From: [Actinomadura] parvosata subsp. kistnae
GTDB taxonomy: Bacteria; Actinomycetota; Actinomycetes; Streptosporangiales; Streptosporangiaceae
Reading direction: 5' to 3'
Length of the DNA stretch: 64,000 nt
Assembly: GCF_900323885.1 (NCBI RefSeq)
Contig: NZ_OOHJ01000015.1
Span: forward strand, 248,001 to 312,000
The position numbers were made by a program, and so were the translations under genes. Numbering within the stretch: the stretch's first letter is position 1; the number at the start of each line of letters is the position of its first letter. Shown piece by piece: positions 1-7,611 of this stretch. The notes under the pieces were generated by a model. It did no database searches. It was given only the letters and a program-made list of their open reading frames with translations, and was not told where the DNA came from.

Positions 1-1255
1 CGACCACGTTGACGTAGCCGTGCTCGTCCATGGTGGCCAGGTCGCCCGTGTGCATCCAGCGGGCCGCGTCGATGGCCTCGGCCGTCTTGTCCGGCTGGTT
101 CCAGTAGCCGAGCATGACCGAGTAGCCGCGCGTGCACAGCTCGCCCGGCTCCCCCCTGGGCACCGTCAGCCGCGTCTCCGGGTCCACGATCTTCACCTCG
201 ACGTGCGGCATCACCCGGCCCACCGTCTCCGTCCTGCGGGCCAGGTCGTCGTCGGACCTGGTCATCGTGGACACCGGTGACGTCTCGGTCATGCCGTAGC
301 AGATGGCGACCTCGCCCATGTTCATCTCGCCGACGACCCGTTTCATCACCTCCACCGGGCACGGCGAGCCCGCCATGATGCCCGTACGCAGGGACGACAG
401 GTCGAACTTGGCGGCCAGCGCCAGCTCGGCGATGAACATCGTCGGCACCCCGTACAGCGACGTGCACCGCTCCTCCTCCACCGCGCGCAGCGTGGCCTCG
501 GCGTCGAAGCCCGGCGACGGGATGACGATGCACGAGCCGTGCGAGGTGGCGCCCAGGTTGCCCATCACCATGCCGAAGCAGTGGTAGAACGGCACCGGCA
601 GGCACACCCGGTCCGCCTCGGTGTAGTGGATCAGCTCGCCCACGAAGAAGCCGTTGTTGAGGATGTTGTGGTGCGACAGCGTCGCGCCCTTCGGGAAGCC
701 GGTCGTGCCCGAGGTGTACTGGATGTTGATCGGGTCGTCGAAGGCCAGCTCCGCCATCCGGGCGCGCAGGGCCGCCGGGTCCGCCTTGACCTCCGTCAGC
801 CGCTCCCAGCTCGGGTCGTCCAGGTAGACGACGTCGGAGAAGCCGACCTCCGTCACCATGGCCCGGTAGTCGCTGCCCTTGTGCGACAGGGCGCTGATGA
901 GCAGCCGCATGCCCGACTGCTCGACGACGTAACGCAGCTCGTGCGTGCGGTAGGCCGGGTTGACGTTGACCAGGATCGCGCCGACCTTGGCGGTGGCGTA
1001 CTGGACGATCACCCATTCGGCCCGGTTGGGCGCCCAGATGCCCACCCTGTCGCCCTTCGCGATGCCCCTCGCCAGCAGGGCCCTGGCCAGGTCGTCGACG
1101 TCCGCGTCGAGCTGCGTGTAGGTCCATCTCCGGCCCGAGGGGACGTCCACGAGGGCTTCCCGGTCGCCGAAGCGGGCCACGGTGCGTTCGAGGTTCTCGC
1201 CGATGGTCTCGCCCAGGAGCGGAGTGTCGGCGGTGGCGCTGGAGTACGACAGCAT
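1..1255 (-). CDS. AMP-dependent fatty-acyl-CoA ligase (3' end beyond window)
   Basis: Reading the minus strand from ATG 1255 gives about 418 residues without a stop, so the gene continues past base 1. The AMP-binding signature YTSGTTGFPKG, a YGMTETSPV motif and the adenylation motif with MHTGDLA are visible, as in FadD-type ATP-dependent acyl-CoA synthetases, which activate a carboxylic acid to its CoA thioester through an acyl-AMP. The start lies 10 nt after the monooxygenase stop, so the two are probably co-transcribed. The substrate is not readable. Linkage to kynurenine-type genes raises the possibility of an aromatic acid, but long-chain fatty acid is the family default. Confidence 0.88.
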   Translation of the reverse strand, partial: MLSYSSATADTPLLGETIGENLERTVARFGDREALVDVPSGRRWTYTQLDADVDDLARALLARGIAKGDRVGIWAPNRAEWVIVQYATAKVGAILVNVNPAYRTHELRYVVEQSGMRLLISALSHKGSDYRAMVTEVGFSDVVYLDDPSWERLTEVKADPAALRARMAELAFDDPINIQYTSGTTGFPKGATLSHHNILNNGFFVGELIHYTEADRVCLPVPFYHCFGMVMGNLGATSHGSCIVIPSPGFDAEATLRAVEEERCTSLYGVPTMFIAELALAAKFDLSSLRTGIMAGSPCPVEVMKRVVGEMNMGEVAICYGMTETSPVSTMTRSDDDLARRTETVGRVMPHVEVKIVDPETRLTVPRGEPGELCTRGYSVMLGYWNQPDKTAEAIDAARWMHTGDLATMDEHGYVNVV

Positions 1256-1265
1256 GCCCACAGTG

Positions 1266-2579
1266 TCAGTCGGCCTCGGGCGTACGCACCAGACCCCGGC
1301 CGCGACGCGCCGCGAACCCGAGCGCCACCAGCGCCGCGCCCGCCGCCACCGCCAACCGCCGCTGGCGCGCCACCCGCCGCTCCACCTGCGAGTACGGCGT
1401 CGTCGAGAACGAGATCAGCTCGTAACGCGAGACGTAACCGGGCAGCACCCGCTCCAGCGCGTGCTCCAGCCGCTTGCCCGCCAGGAACACCCGCGAGCCC
1501 ACCTTGTCGCGCATCTCGACGAAGTTGTCCAGCGCCAGCCGGGCGATCACATCCGTGTCCGCCTTGCGCCGCTCGAACAGCTCCAGCGCCCTCGGGAAGT
1601 CGTCGCCCGCCTCGTCCAGGCAGCGGTCCAGCTCCACGCAGTCCTCGAACCCGCAGTTGGCGCCCTGCCCGTAGAACGGCACGATCGCGTGCGCGGCGTC
1701 ACCGACCAGCCCCACCACCGCGTCCCCGCCGCCGGCGTGCCACGGCGAGCAGCGCATCGTGACCAGATGCCCCACCGGGTTGCCCCGGAAGTCCGGCACC
1801 AGGTCCGGCATCAGCCCGAACGCGTCCCGGTAGTGCTCGGCGAAGTACGCCCTGATCCGCTGCGGGGTGTCGAGCGCGGCGAGCGTGTCGTGCGGCCAGA
1901 ACAGGGTGCAGGTGAACGAGCGGTCCTGGTTCGGCAGGGCGATCATCATGGAACGGCCGCGCGGCCAGATGTGCAACGCCCCCGGATCCAGGGCGAACCG
2001 CCCGTCCTGCGGCGGGATCGACAGCTCCTTGTAGCCGTAGTCCAGGTACTCCTGGCTGAAGCTCACGCCCGGGAGCTGCTGCAACCTGGCCCGCACCGCG
2101 CTGTACGCCCCGTCCGCGCCGATCACCACCCCGGCCTCGGCCTCCTCGCCCGACGCGAACCGTAACCGCCCCGTCCGCTCGTCCAGGCCCGTCAACCGGC
2201 ACCCGAACCGCACCTCCACGCCCGGCTGCGCGCTCGCCGCCTCCAGCAGCTCCCTGTTCAGGTCCGCGCGGCCGATCGAGTTGATCGCCTGCGACCGGTC
2301 CGCGCTGTACGGCTGGAACGTGAGCGCGCCGTCCATCCCGTGCATCATCCGGCCCGCCATCGGCAGCGCCGCGTGCAGCACCTTGCCGTCGAGCCCGATC
2401 CGGCTCAAGGCGTCGATGCCCCGGCGCGAGATCGCCAGGTTGATCGACCTGCCGCGGTCCGGGCCGCGCTCCCGGGGGTCGGGGCGGCGTTCGTACAGGG
2501 TGACGCGGTGGCCGCGGCGGGCCAGGTAGCAGGCGAGCAGGCAGCCGACCAGCCCGGCGCCGACGATCGAGACCTCCAT
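1266..2579 (-). CDS. kmo: Kynurenine 3-monooxygenase (FAD-dependent)
   Basis: 437 aa. FAD-binding GAGLVG at residues 7-12, the KMO-type GRSINLAIS at 43-51, GADGAYSAVR near 154-163, and GDAAHAIVPFYGQG at 293-306 followed by NCGFEDC. A late STTPYS segment and a hydrophobic C-terminal stretch (about 409-426) match the membrane-associated tail seen in KMO enzymes. The family hydroxylates L-kynurenine to 3-hydroxykynurenine with NADPH and O2. AAGGAGAG stands directly before ATG 2579. The gene sits 32 nt after a formamidase-like hydrolase, which supports a kynurenine route. No tryptophan dioxygenase or kynureninase is in the window, so the endpoint (NAD, anthranilate-type metabolite) is unknown. 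Confidence 0.85.
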   Translation of the reverse strand: MEVSIVGAGLVGCLLACYLARRGHRVTLYERRPDPRERGPDRGRSINLAISRRGIDALSRIGLDGKVLHAALPMAGRMMHGMDGALTFQPYSADRSQAINSIGRADLNRELLEAASAQPGVEVRFGCRLTGLDERTGRLRFASGEEAEAGVVIGADGAYSAVRARLQQLPGVSFSQEYLDYGYKELSIPPQDGRFALDPGALHIWPRGRSMMIALPNQDRSFTCTLFWPHDTLAALDTPQRIRAYFAEHYRDAFGLMPDLVPDFRGNPVGHLVTMRCSPWHAGGGDAVVGLVGDAAHAIVPFYGQGANCGFEDCVELDRCLDEAGDDFPRALELFERRKADTDVIARLALDNFVEMRDKVGSRVFLAGKRLEHALERVLPGYVSRYELISFSTTPYSQVERRVARQRRLAVAAGAALVALGFAARRGRGLVRTPEAD

Positions 2580-2611
2580 CTCTCCTTCGTACGGCGGGGG
2601 GCGGGGGTTGT

Positions 2612-4156
2612 CTAGGTGACGGCGGTGACGACTCTGGTGATGGCGGCGGCCGTCGCCTGCCAGATCGGGGTGCCGGGGGTGATCACGTCCTGGTGGTCGC
2701 CGGGCAGCTCCAGGTACGCCACCTCGTCCCCCGCCTGACGGGCCGCGGCGACGTAACGGCGGGAGAAGTCGACCAGGTTGACGTCGTCGCCCCGGCCCTG
2801 GACGACGATCTGCGGGACGCCCAGGGGGAGGCGGAGGAGGGGCGAGGAGGCGAGCAACTCCCCCTCGTCCAGAGAGCCGTGGTCCAGGGCGGGTGCAGGG
2901 GCTTCGCCGCCGGTCAGGGCTGCGGCCATCGCGCCGTGGCTGAGCCAGCGGCGGTCCGTCTGTTCCAGGTCGAGCACGCCCGCCAGCGACACGGCCAGCG
3001 CCACCCGGGCGCCGTCGGCCACGGCGCGCAAGGCGAGCTGCGCGCCCGCGGAGTGACCGGCCACGACGATCCGATCCAGGTCGAGCGACGGCGCCTCCGG
3101 GACGGCCAGGCCAGGCGCGACCGACGGCGGCTGCGGCTCGGCGCGATCGGGCGTGTCTGGGCCATTGCGCGGCTCGGCGCGGTCAGGTGCGTCTGGCCCA
3201 TTGCGTAGCTCGGCGCGGTCAGCCGCACCTGGCCCATTGCGTAGCTCGGCGGGGTCAGCCGCGTCTGGCCCATTGCGTGGCTCGGCGCGATCGGATGCGT
3301 CTGGCCCATTCCCCGGCTGCGCGCGGCGGGCGGCGAGGGTCGGGCCAGTCGGGGTGGCGGGGCCGATGGCGTGGAGGGCGGCCAGGCCGGCGGTGACGTC
3401 CTGACGGGTCGCGGCCCAGCCGTGCAGGTCCGGGCGGCGGTACTCCAGGTTCCACACCGCGAACCCGCGCGCCGCCAGGTCCGCGCACAGCGCCTCCATG
3501 AGGTCGGCCGCCCACTCCGACCGCCAGTACCCGCCGTGCACCAGCGCCACGACCGGCACCCGCCCGGGCACGCCCGCCGCACCGGGCACCTCCGCACGCC
3601 CGCCCGCCGCGCTGGGCACCTCCGCATGCCTTCCCGTGCCGGGCACCTCGGCACGCTCTCCCGCCGCGCCAGGCGTCTCCGCCCGCCCTTCCGTCGCGCG
3701 GGGCGTCTCGGCGGGGTCTGCGTCGGGGACTGCCGCCCCCGCCTGGGGCGCCGGCGGGAGGTACAGGTCGCCCCACTGCTCGGGTGACGGGCCGTAGGGG
3801 ATCCGGCGGACCTGCGGGTGGCGGGCGCGGTGGACGGCGTGGCGGATGGCCCAGGCGAGGCCCGCGAGGCCGCGGCCGTGGATGTGGCGGGCGCCCGGGA
3901 CGCGGTCGATGTCCACCGGCACCACCACCCCGCTGCCGGGCGGCTGCCGGAGCAGGGTCCGGGCGTCGGGGCCGGGGGCGGGGACGACGACGACCACGTC
4001 CTCCGTACGCATGAGAGAGCGCACGTGGGCGGCGTCGCGGGCGTGGACGAGCCGGCCCGCCACCCCGAGCGCGGCGAACTCGCGGCGGGCGATCTCGCCG
4101 AGCAGTTCGGCGTCCGCCACCACCTCTGGACCGACGATCACCAGGACCTCGCGCAT
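2612..4156 (-). CDS. Alpha/beta hydrolase, kynurenine formamidase-like, with N-terminal dehydroquinase-like domain
   Basis: 514 aa in three parts. Residues 1-110 (VLVIVGP at the start, HIHGRG near 91-96) faintly resemble a type II dehydroquinase fold with the catalytic residues not conserved; this is my inference. Residues 200-514 are an alpha/beta hydrolase: HGGYW oxyanion motif at 207-211, nucleophile elbow GHSAG at 367-371, an Asp in GRGDD and a His in GDHQD. HGGYW plus position next to kmo suggest N-formylkynurenine deformylation. Ala/Pro-rich repeats fill 140-200 and 279-342; the second is a 36-bp DNA minisatellite. ATG 4156 lies 7 nt after a TAAGGT box, so the mRNA is probably leaderless. 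Confidence 0.72.
   Translation of the reverse strand: MREVLVIVGPEVVADAELLGEIARREFAALGVAGRLVHARDAAHVRSLMRTEDVVVVVPAPGPDARTLLRQPPGSGVVVPVDIDRVPGARHIHGRGLAGLAWAIRHAVHRARHPQVRRIPYGPSPEQWGDLYLPPAPQAGAAVPDADPAETPRATEGRAETPGAAGERAEVPGTGRHAEVPSAAGGRAEVPGAAGVPGRVPVVALVHGGYWRSEWAADLMEALCADLAARGFAVWNLEYRRPDLHGWAATRQDVTAGLAALHAIGPATPTGPTLAARRAQPGNGPDASDRAEPRNGPDAADPAELRNGPGAADRAELRNGPDAPDRAEPRNGPDTPDRAEPQPPSVAPGLAVPEAPSLDLDRIVVAGHSAGAQLALRAVADGARVALAVSLAGVLDLEQTDRRWLSHGAMAAALTGGEAPAPALDHGSLDEGELLASSPLLRLPLGVPQIVVQGRGDDVNLVDFSRRYVAAARQAGDEVAYLELPGDHQDVITPGTPIWQATAAAITRVVTAVT
3134..3313. repeat. 36-bp x5 in-frame minisatellite inside the hydrolase gene
   Basis: Five consecutive 36-bp units (boundaries 3134, 3170, 3206, 3242, 3278), each containing gctcggcg and ctggcccatt-like blocks. 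On the minus strand each encodes a 12-residue unit of the type AEPRNGPDAADR. Because 36 is a multiple of three, copy-number change keeps the frame. The array lies between the oxyanion strand and the catalytic serine, so it should form a disordered loop. Confidence 0.9.
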
Positions 4157-4174
4157 GGGGATACCTTAGGCCGG
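4157..4174. promoter_or_regulatory. Overlapping divergent -10 boxes (leaderless, bidirectional)
   Basis: Only 18 bp separate ATG 4156 (minus) from GTG 4175 (plus). Plus strand TACCTT at 4162-4167 and minus strand TAAGGT at 4169-4164 share four base pairs. Each ends exactly 7 nt before its own start codon, the spacing expected when transcription begins on the start codon. No Shine-Dalgarno sequence can fit on either side. Confidence 0.6.
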
Positions 4175-4834
4175 GTGCATGTGAAGCAGCTTCACCCGTG
4201 GCCCGGCAGTGTCGCCGAGGCGGAGGCCGTCCAGGACCGGCTCCGTGGCGAGGTCGAGCTGTCGGGGCCCGACTCGTTCGCGCTGGTGGCCGGGCTGGAT
4301 GTGCACTACCGCGGCGACGACGCGCTGACGGCCGCGGTGGTCGTCCTCGACGGCGGCACGCTGGAGCCGGTGGAGGAGGTGGTGGCGCACGGGGAGGCGG
4401 CCTTCCCGTACGTGCCGGGCCTGTTCGCCTTCCGCGAGCTGCCGGCGCTGGTGGCGGCGCTCGAACGGCTCACGGTGACGCCCGACCTGCTGGTGTGCGA
4501 CGGGTACGGGCTGGCGCACCCGCGCGGCTTCGGCCTGGCCTGCCATCTGGGCGTGCTGACCGGGCTGCCCGCGCTGGGTGTGGGCAAGACGCCGTTCGTC
4601 GGCACGCACGAGCCGCCGGGGCCGGAGCGGGGGGCGTGGACGCCGATCGTGCACGAGGGCGCCACGGTGGGGCGCGCCCTGCGGACGCAGCGGGAGGTCA
4701 AGCCCGTGTACGTCTCGCAGGGGCACCGCATCTCGCTGGACGTCGCCACGGACCAGGTCCTGCGCCTGACCCCGCGCTACCGCCTCCCGGAGCCGGTCCG
4801 CCGCGCCGACCACCTGGCCCGCCACCCGTCCTGA
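4175..4834 (+). CDS. nfi: Endonuclease V (deoxyinosine 3' endonuclease)
   Basis: 219 aa from GTG 4175. VAGLDVHY contains the first catalytic Asp, LLVCDGYGLAHPRG carries the second Asp and the conserved GxxHPRG loop, and GLACHLGVLTGLPALGVGKT matches the family core; a REVKPVYVSQGHR segment follows. Endonuclease V cuts DNA near hypoxanthine from deaminated adenine. The open frame extends far upstream but there overlaps the divergent hydrolase. GTG 4175 is preferred because a -10-like TACCTT ends 7 nt before it; GTG 4181 is an alternative. Its length is normal for the family. Confidence 0.92.
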   Translation: MHVKQLHPWPGSVAEAEAVQDRLRGEVELSGPDSFALVAGLDVHYRGDDALTAAVVVLDGGTLEPVEEVVAHGEAAFPYVPGLFAFRELPALVAALERLTVTPDLLVCDGYGLAHPRGFGLACHLGVLTGLPALGVGKTPFVGTHEPPGPERGAWTPIVHEGATVGRALRTQREVKPVYVSQGHRISLDVATDQVLRLTPRYRLPEPVRRADHLARHPS

Positions 4835-4979
4835 CCGCCGGCCGTCTCACCCGTCTCCACGCGTCCTGACCGCCACGCGCCCACACCGCCGGCCGCCTCG
4901 CCCGGCCCACGCGTCCTGGCCGCCGGCCGCCCCTCACCCGCCGCCCGTCGCCCCCAGCGGTGCCGCGCCGCAAGCCCCC

Positions 4980-5627
4980 TCAGGAGGATCCGTGTGCGCC
5001 CGACGAGGCCAGGGGCGGGAGGATGGCCTGGGCGTCGGTGCCGCCGAACCACAGGCCGATCATGAACGCCGCCGTCGCCTCCAGCAGCGCCGCCCGTTCG
5101 AGCCCGCCCCCATCCACGGGGGTGCAGCCCAGGTCGGCGACGAGCGTGCGGGTGGCGGCCAGCGCCTCGGGGTCGTCGCCGCACAGGGGCACTGCCAGCG
5201 GCCTGCCGTCGAAGACGGGCGGCGTCATCCGCCACACGTCCACGTGGCACAGGTTGAACGCCTTCACCACGTGCCCGCCGGTGATGTCGCCGATGAGGCG
5301 GGCGTGGGAGCGCGTGAGGTCGTACGTGAGAGGGGCGGCGTTGGTGACGTCGATCAGCGCCTTGCCGCGCAGCGCCGCGCCGGCGGCCTGGAGCGTGTCC
5401 AGCAGCCCCTCCTCCCTGACGGCCACCACCACGACCTCGCCGAACGCGCCCGCCTCCGCGTAGCTCGCGGCCCGCACCTCAGCGCCCGCCGCAGCGGTCA
5501 TCCGGGCCGCCTGGGCCGCGCTCCGGCTCAGGTCCCGCCCGCTCACCGTCACCTCGTGCCCGGCGCGTGCCCACTGCGTGCCCAGGGCGTCCGCCATGCC
5601 GCCCGCGCCCAGGATCCCGATCCGCAT
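4980..5627 (-). CDS. NAD(P)-binding oxidoreductase, F420-dependent NADP reductase-like
   Basis: 215 aa from ATG 5627, chosen because GGAGGAC stands just upstream. The N-terminus GILGAGGMADALG is a Rossmann dinucleotide motif followed by AGHEVTVSGRD, with Arg/Ser where NADP-preferring enzymes bind the 2'-phosphate. VVVAVREE and LIDVTNA match the F420-dependent NADP oxidoreductase family. It is divergent from an HxlR regulator 82 bp away, a common arrangement for redox-stress reductases. Substrate cannot be read from the sequence. Confidence 0.75.
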   Translation of the reverse strand: MRIGILGAGGMADALGTQWARAGHEVTVSGRDLSRSAAQAARMTAAAGAEVRAASYAEAGAFGEVVVVAVREEGLLDTLQAAGAALRGKALIDVTNAAPLTYDLTRSHARLIGDITGGHVVKAFNLCHVDVWRMTPPVFDGRPLAVPLCGDDPEALAATRTLVADLGCTPVDGGGLERAALLEATAAFMIGLWFGGTDAQAILPPLASSGAHGSS

Positions 5628-5679
5628 TGTCCGTCCTCCGTCCGTTAGGGCTTTACTGGGACGGTAGAAGTTCCGACAC

Positions 5680-5693
5680 GCACCATTCGGTGC
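5680..5693. promoter_or_regulatory. Inverted repeat GCACC-N4-GGTGC, candidate HxlR operator
   Basis: A 5-bp perfect inverted repeat with a 4-nt spacer lies between the divergent reductase and HxlR genes, 17 nt before the HxlR start. Position suggests an operator; nothing else supports binding. Confidence 0.4.
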
Positions 5694-5709
5694 CCAATGG
5701 AGGGTCGCG

Positions 5710-6051
5710 TTGTTCCTCGCCGACTGCCAGGCCAGACTCGCCTTCGACCTGATGGCCAACACCTGGAACGCGGTCGTCGTCTGGGCGCTGCGCCACGGCC
5801 CGCGCCGGCCCGGGCGGCTGCGCGCGGAGATCGGCGGCATCAGCACGAAGGTCCTGACCGAGACGCTGCGCCGCCTGGAGTACAACGGCCTGGTGGCCCG
5901 GCGTGTCTACGCCGAGGCGCCGCCCAGGGTCGAGTACGAGCTGACCGGCCTGGGCCGCTCGCTGCTCGGCCCGATCGAGGCGTTCGGCGCGTGGGCGGCC
6001 GACCACGGCGACGAGGTCATGGCCGCCCAGGATCGTTACGAACCCGCCTGA
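5710..6051 (+). CDS. HxlR-family winged-helix transcriptional regulator
   Basis: 113 aa. Starts with TTG at 5710; a strong ribosome site GGAGGG at 5699-5704, 5 nt upstream, decides this start over any ATG. The fold is a MarR/HxlR winged helix: GISTKVLTETLRRLEYNGLV is the recognition helix region and PPRVEYELTGLG the wing. A single Cys (residue 6) sits where HxlR/HypR-type redox sensors keep their reactive cysteine. Divergent to the NAD(P)-dependent reductase, which it probably regulates. Confidence 0.85.
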   Translation: MFLADCQARLAFDLMANTWNAVVVWALRHGPRRPGRLRAEIGGISTKVLTETLRRLEYNGLVARRVYAEAPPRVEYELTGLGRSLLGPIEAFGAWAADHGDEVMAAQDRYEPA

Positions 6052-6076
6052 GCATGGAGTGCGCGCAACACTTTAC

Positions 6077-6106
6077 TTGAGCCGAGTGTTACCAAATCAC
6101 TACTCT
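6077..6106 (+). promoter_or_regulatory. Promoter of the secreted-peptide cluster
   Basis: TTGAGC (6077-6082) and TACTCT (6101-6106) with an 18-nt spacer form a sigma-70-like promoter in an AT-richer stretch. A ribosome site AGGAGG and ATG 6153 follow. An inverted repeat AACACT (6067-6072) / AGTGTT (6085-6090) spans the -35. Confidence 0.5.
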
Positions 6107-6152
6107 GGGTAGCTAGTCGAGGGTTGTTCATTACCGTTACCCAGGAGGTTCC

Positions 6153-6362
6153 ATGCTCTTCACTGTCCGCAGGATCGCCGGCGCCGCCGTCATCGCGGCC
6201 GGCCTGACCGTGCTCGCCGCGCCCGCCTCGTACGCCGTCGTCGATCCGATGGTGATCGCCGAGTGTCTCACGCACGGCGCCACGGGCCTGCCCGGGGCCG
6301 TCGACCCGGCCGCGCCCGGCCTGCCCGCCGAGATGCCCGGGGTGTCCTGCCTGGCCCCCTGA
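6153..6362 (+). CDS. Small secreted peptide with two cysteines
   Basis: 69 aa. A typical Sec signal (VRRIAGAAVIAAGLTVLAAP then ASYA) leaves a mature peptide of about 40 residues, rich in Pro/Ala/Gly with two Cys that could form one disulfide. AGGAGG is well placed before ATG. I do not recognise the family. A second and a third small exported protein follow on the same strand, which suggests cell-surface components. Confidence 0.72.
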   Translation: MLFTVRRIAGAAVIAAGLTVLAAPASYAVVDPMVIAECLTHGATGLPGAVDPAAPGLPAEMPGVSCLAP

Positions 6363-6481
6363 TCGCCGGGCGCAGACCGCCGGCGAAGGTCACCCCTCGA
6401 CGACCGGGACAACCGGTGCGGGCGGCGCGCCAGATCCGCGCCGCCCGGTCCCAGAAAACCGAAGAGCAGCAAGGAGTTCCG

Positions 6482-6634
6482 TTGAAGGTCCGCGTCGTGG
6501 CCGCCCTCACCGCCCTGTCCGCCCTCGCACTGGCGGGCGGCGCACCACCGATCACCCTCGACAGTCTCGGCTCCGATCCGCCCCGCGTCGACATCAGCAC
6601 CTACGTCCAGCACATCAACCTGCTGACGTCGTAG
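6482..6634 (+). CDS. Short secreted peptide (50 aa), TTG start
   Basis: AAGGAG lies 5 nt before TTG 6482. The product begins LKVRVVAALTALSALALAGG, a signal peptide, followed by about 28 residues without cysteine ending HINLLTS. The stop codon TAG overlaps by one base the GTG of the next gene. Not recognised. It could be a membrane-anchored peptide if the signal is not cleaved. Confidence 0.6.
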   Translation: MKVRVVAALTALSALALAGGAPPITLDSLGSDPPRVDISTYVQHINLLTS

Positions 6635-7254
6635 TGCGACTCGCGCGACTGTCCGTGGCGGACTCGCCGACCGAGTCACGGACGAGATCCGGGCGCGTCG
6701 GCTACATCATGTTCCTCAGCCGCTGGTTCCAGGCGCCTCTGTACCTGGGGCTGATCGTCGCCCAGGTGGTGTACGTGTGGCGGTTCATGATGGAGCTGCT
6801 CCACCTGGTCCACCTCGGCTTCACCGGTCACCCGCCGGAGACCGCGGTCATGCTGATCGTCCTCGGCCTCGTGGACGTCGTCATGATCTCCAACCTGCTG
6901 ATCATGGTCATCATAGGGGGTTACGAGACGTTCGTCTCGCGGCTGCGCATCGAGGGCCACCCCGACCAGCCGCAGTGGCTCTCCCACGTCAACGCCAACG
7001 TGCTGAAGGTCAAGCTGGCCATGGCGATCGTCGGCATCTCTTCCATCCACCTGCTGCAGATCTTCATCAACGCGGCCCGGCCCACCATCACCGACAGAGA
7101 GCTGATATGGAAAACCCTGATCCATCTGACCTTCGTCGTCTCGGCGCTGGCGCTGGCCACCATCGACCGCATCATGGCCGGTGGCCGGCCGCAGCACGGC
7201 ACCGGCGGTGCCGAGCGGCCGGGTCAGTTGCAGCCGGAGCGGATGGCCGCGTGA
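6634..7254 (+). CDS. UPF0114 (YqhA-like) integral membrane protein
   Basis: 206 aa from GTG 6634, which overlaps the upstream stop; ATG 6709 is an alternative. Matches the UPF0114 pattern: SRWFQAPLYLGLIVAQVVY as first membrane helix, a VDVVMISNLLIMVIIGGYE second helix, a cytosolic KVKLAMAIVGISSIHLLQ segment and a last helix FVVSALALATIDRIM. Function of the family is unestablished. Its placement between small exported peptides is unusual and implies a shared membrane or surface role. Confidence 0.85.
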   Translation: MRLARLSVADSPTESRTRSGRVGYIMFLSRWFQAPLYLGLIVAQVVYVWRFMMELLHLVHLGFTGHPPETAVMLIVLGLVDVVMISNLLIMVIIGGYETFVSRLRIEGHPDQPQWLSHVNANVLKVKLAMAIVGISSIHLLQIFINAARPTITDRELIWKTLIHLTFVVSALALATIDRIMAGGRPQHGTGGAERPGQLQPERMAA

Positions 7255-7297
7255 GCGGGCGCCCGCCGGCGTGCCGCCGTTCCTGGCGGAGCGCGGG

Positions 7298-7561
7298 ATG
7301 AGGGTACGCGGCGCCGCGTTCGCGGGGCTCCCGGCGGCCGTCCTGGCGCTGCTCTGCGGCACCGGGGCGGTCGCCGAGGCGGAGGACGGCGGCGCGAAGC
7401 AGGGCTCGTCGTCGCTGATCGGCGACGTGATCATCTTCAATGACGAGATCGTCGAGCCCGTGTCGCTGCCGGTGAGCACCTGTGGCGGCCTGGTTCCGCT
7501 GCTCAGCAAGTCGCCCACCACCTGCGAGGGCGCCTCGCGCGTGTCGGACGACGACGCATGA
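7298..7561 (+). CDS. Small secreted protein with chaplin-like Cys spacing
   Basis: 87 aa from ATG 7298, with GGAG 6 nt upstream. A signal peptide (about residues 1-26) is followed by an acidic mature chain. The segment VEPVSLPVSTCGG then C 13 residues further recalls the chaplin pattern P-x3-P-x3-CG...C, but the Gly/Asn residues typical of chaplins are missing, so this is resemblance only. Last gene of the small secreted group; a strong hairpin follows. Confidence 0.65.
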   Translation: MRVRGAAFAGLPAAVLALLCGTGAVAEAEDGGAKQGSSSLIGDVIIFNDEIVEPVSLPVSTCGGLVPLLSKSPTTCEGASRVSDDDA

Positions 7562-7569
7562 CGCCGTAC

Positions 7570-7597
7570 GTGCCCGCCCGCGGGGGTGGGCGGGCAC
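7570..7597. terminator. Bidirectional hairpin terminator
   Basis: Perfect 10-bp inverted repeat GTGCCCGCCC (7570-7579) / GGGCGGGCAC (7588-7597) with an 8-nt loop, located between two convergent genes. There is no T-tract, as is common in actinomycetes. Confidence 0.75.
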
Positions 7598-7611
7598 CGG
7601 GGCATCAGGTT

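Noticed and set aside
539..1762. 407-codon plus-strand frame
   Set aside because: Antisense to the ligase and kmo genes, ending in Pro/Ala/Arg low complexity.
3818..4174. N-terminal extension of endonuclease V
   Set aside because: Antisense to the hydrolase and not endonuclease V-like; the family domain begins just after GTG 4175.
7298..7561. True chaplin gene
   Set aside because: Cys spacing is similar but the Gly/Asn-rich chaplin core is missing; kept as an unassigned secreted protein.
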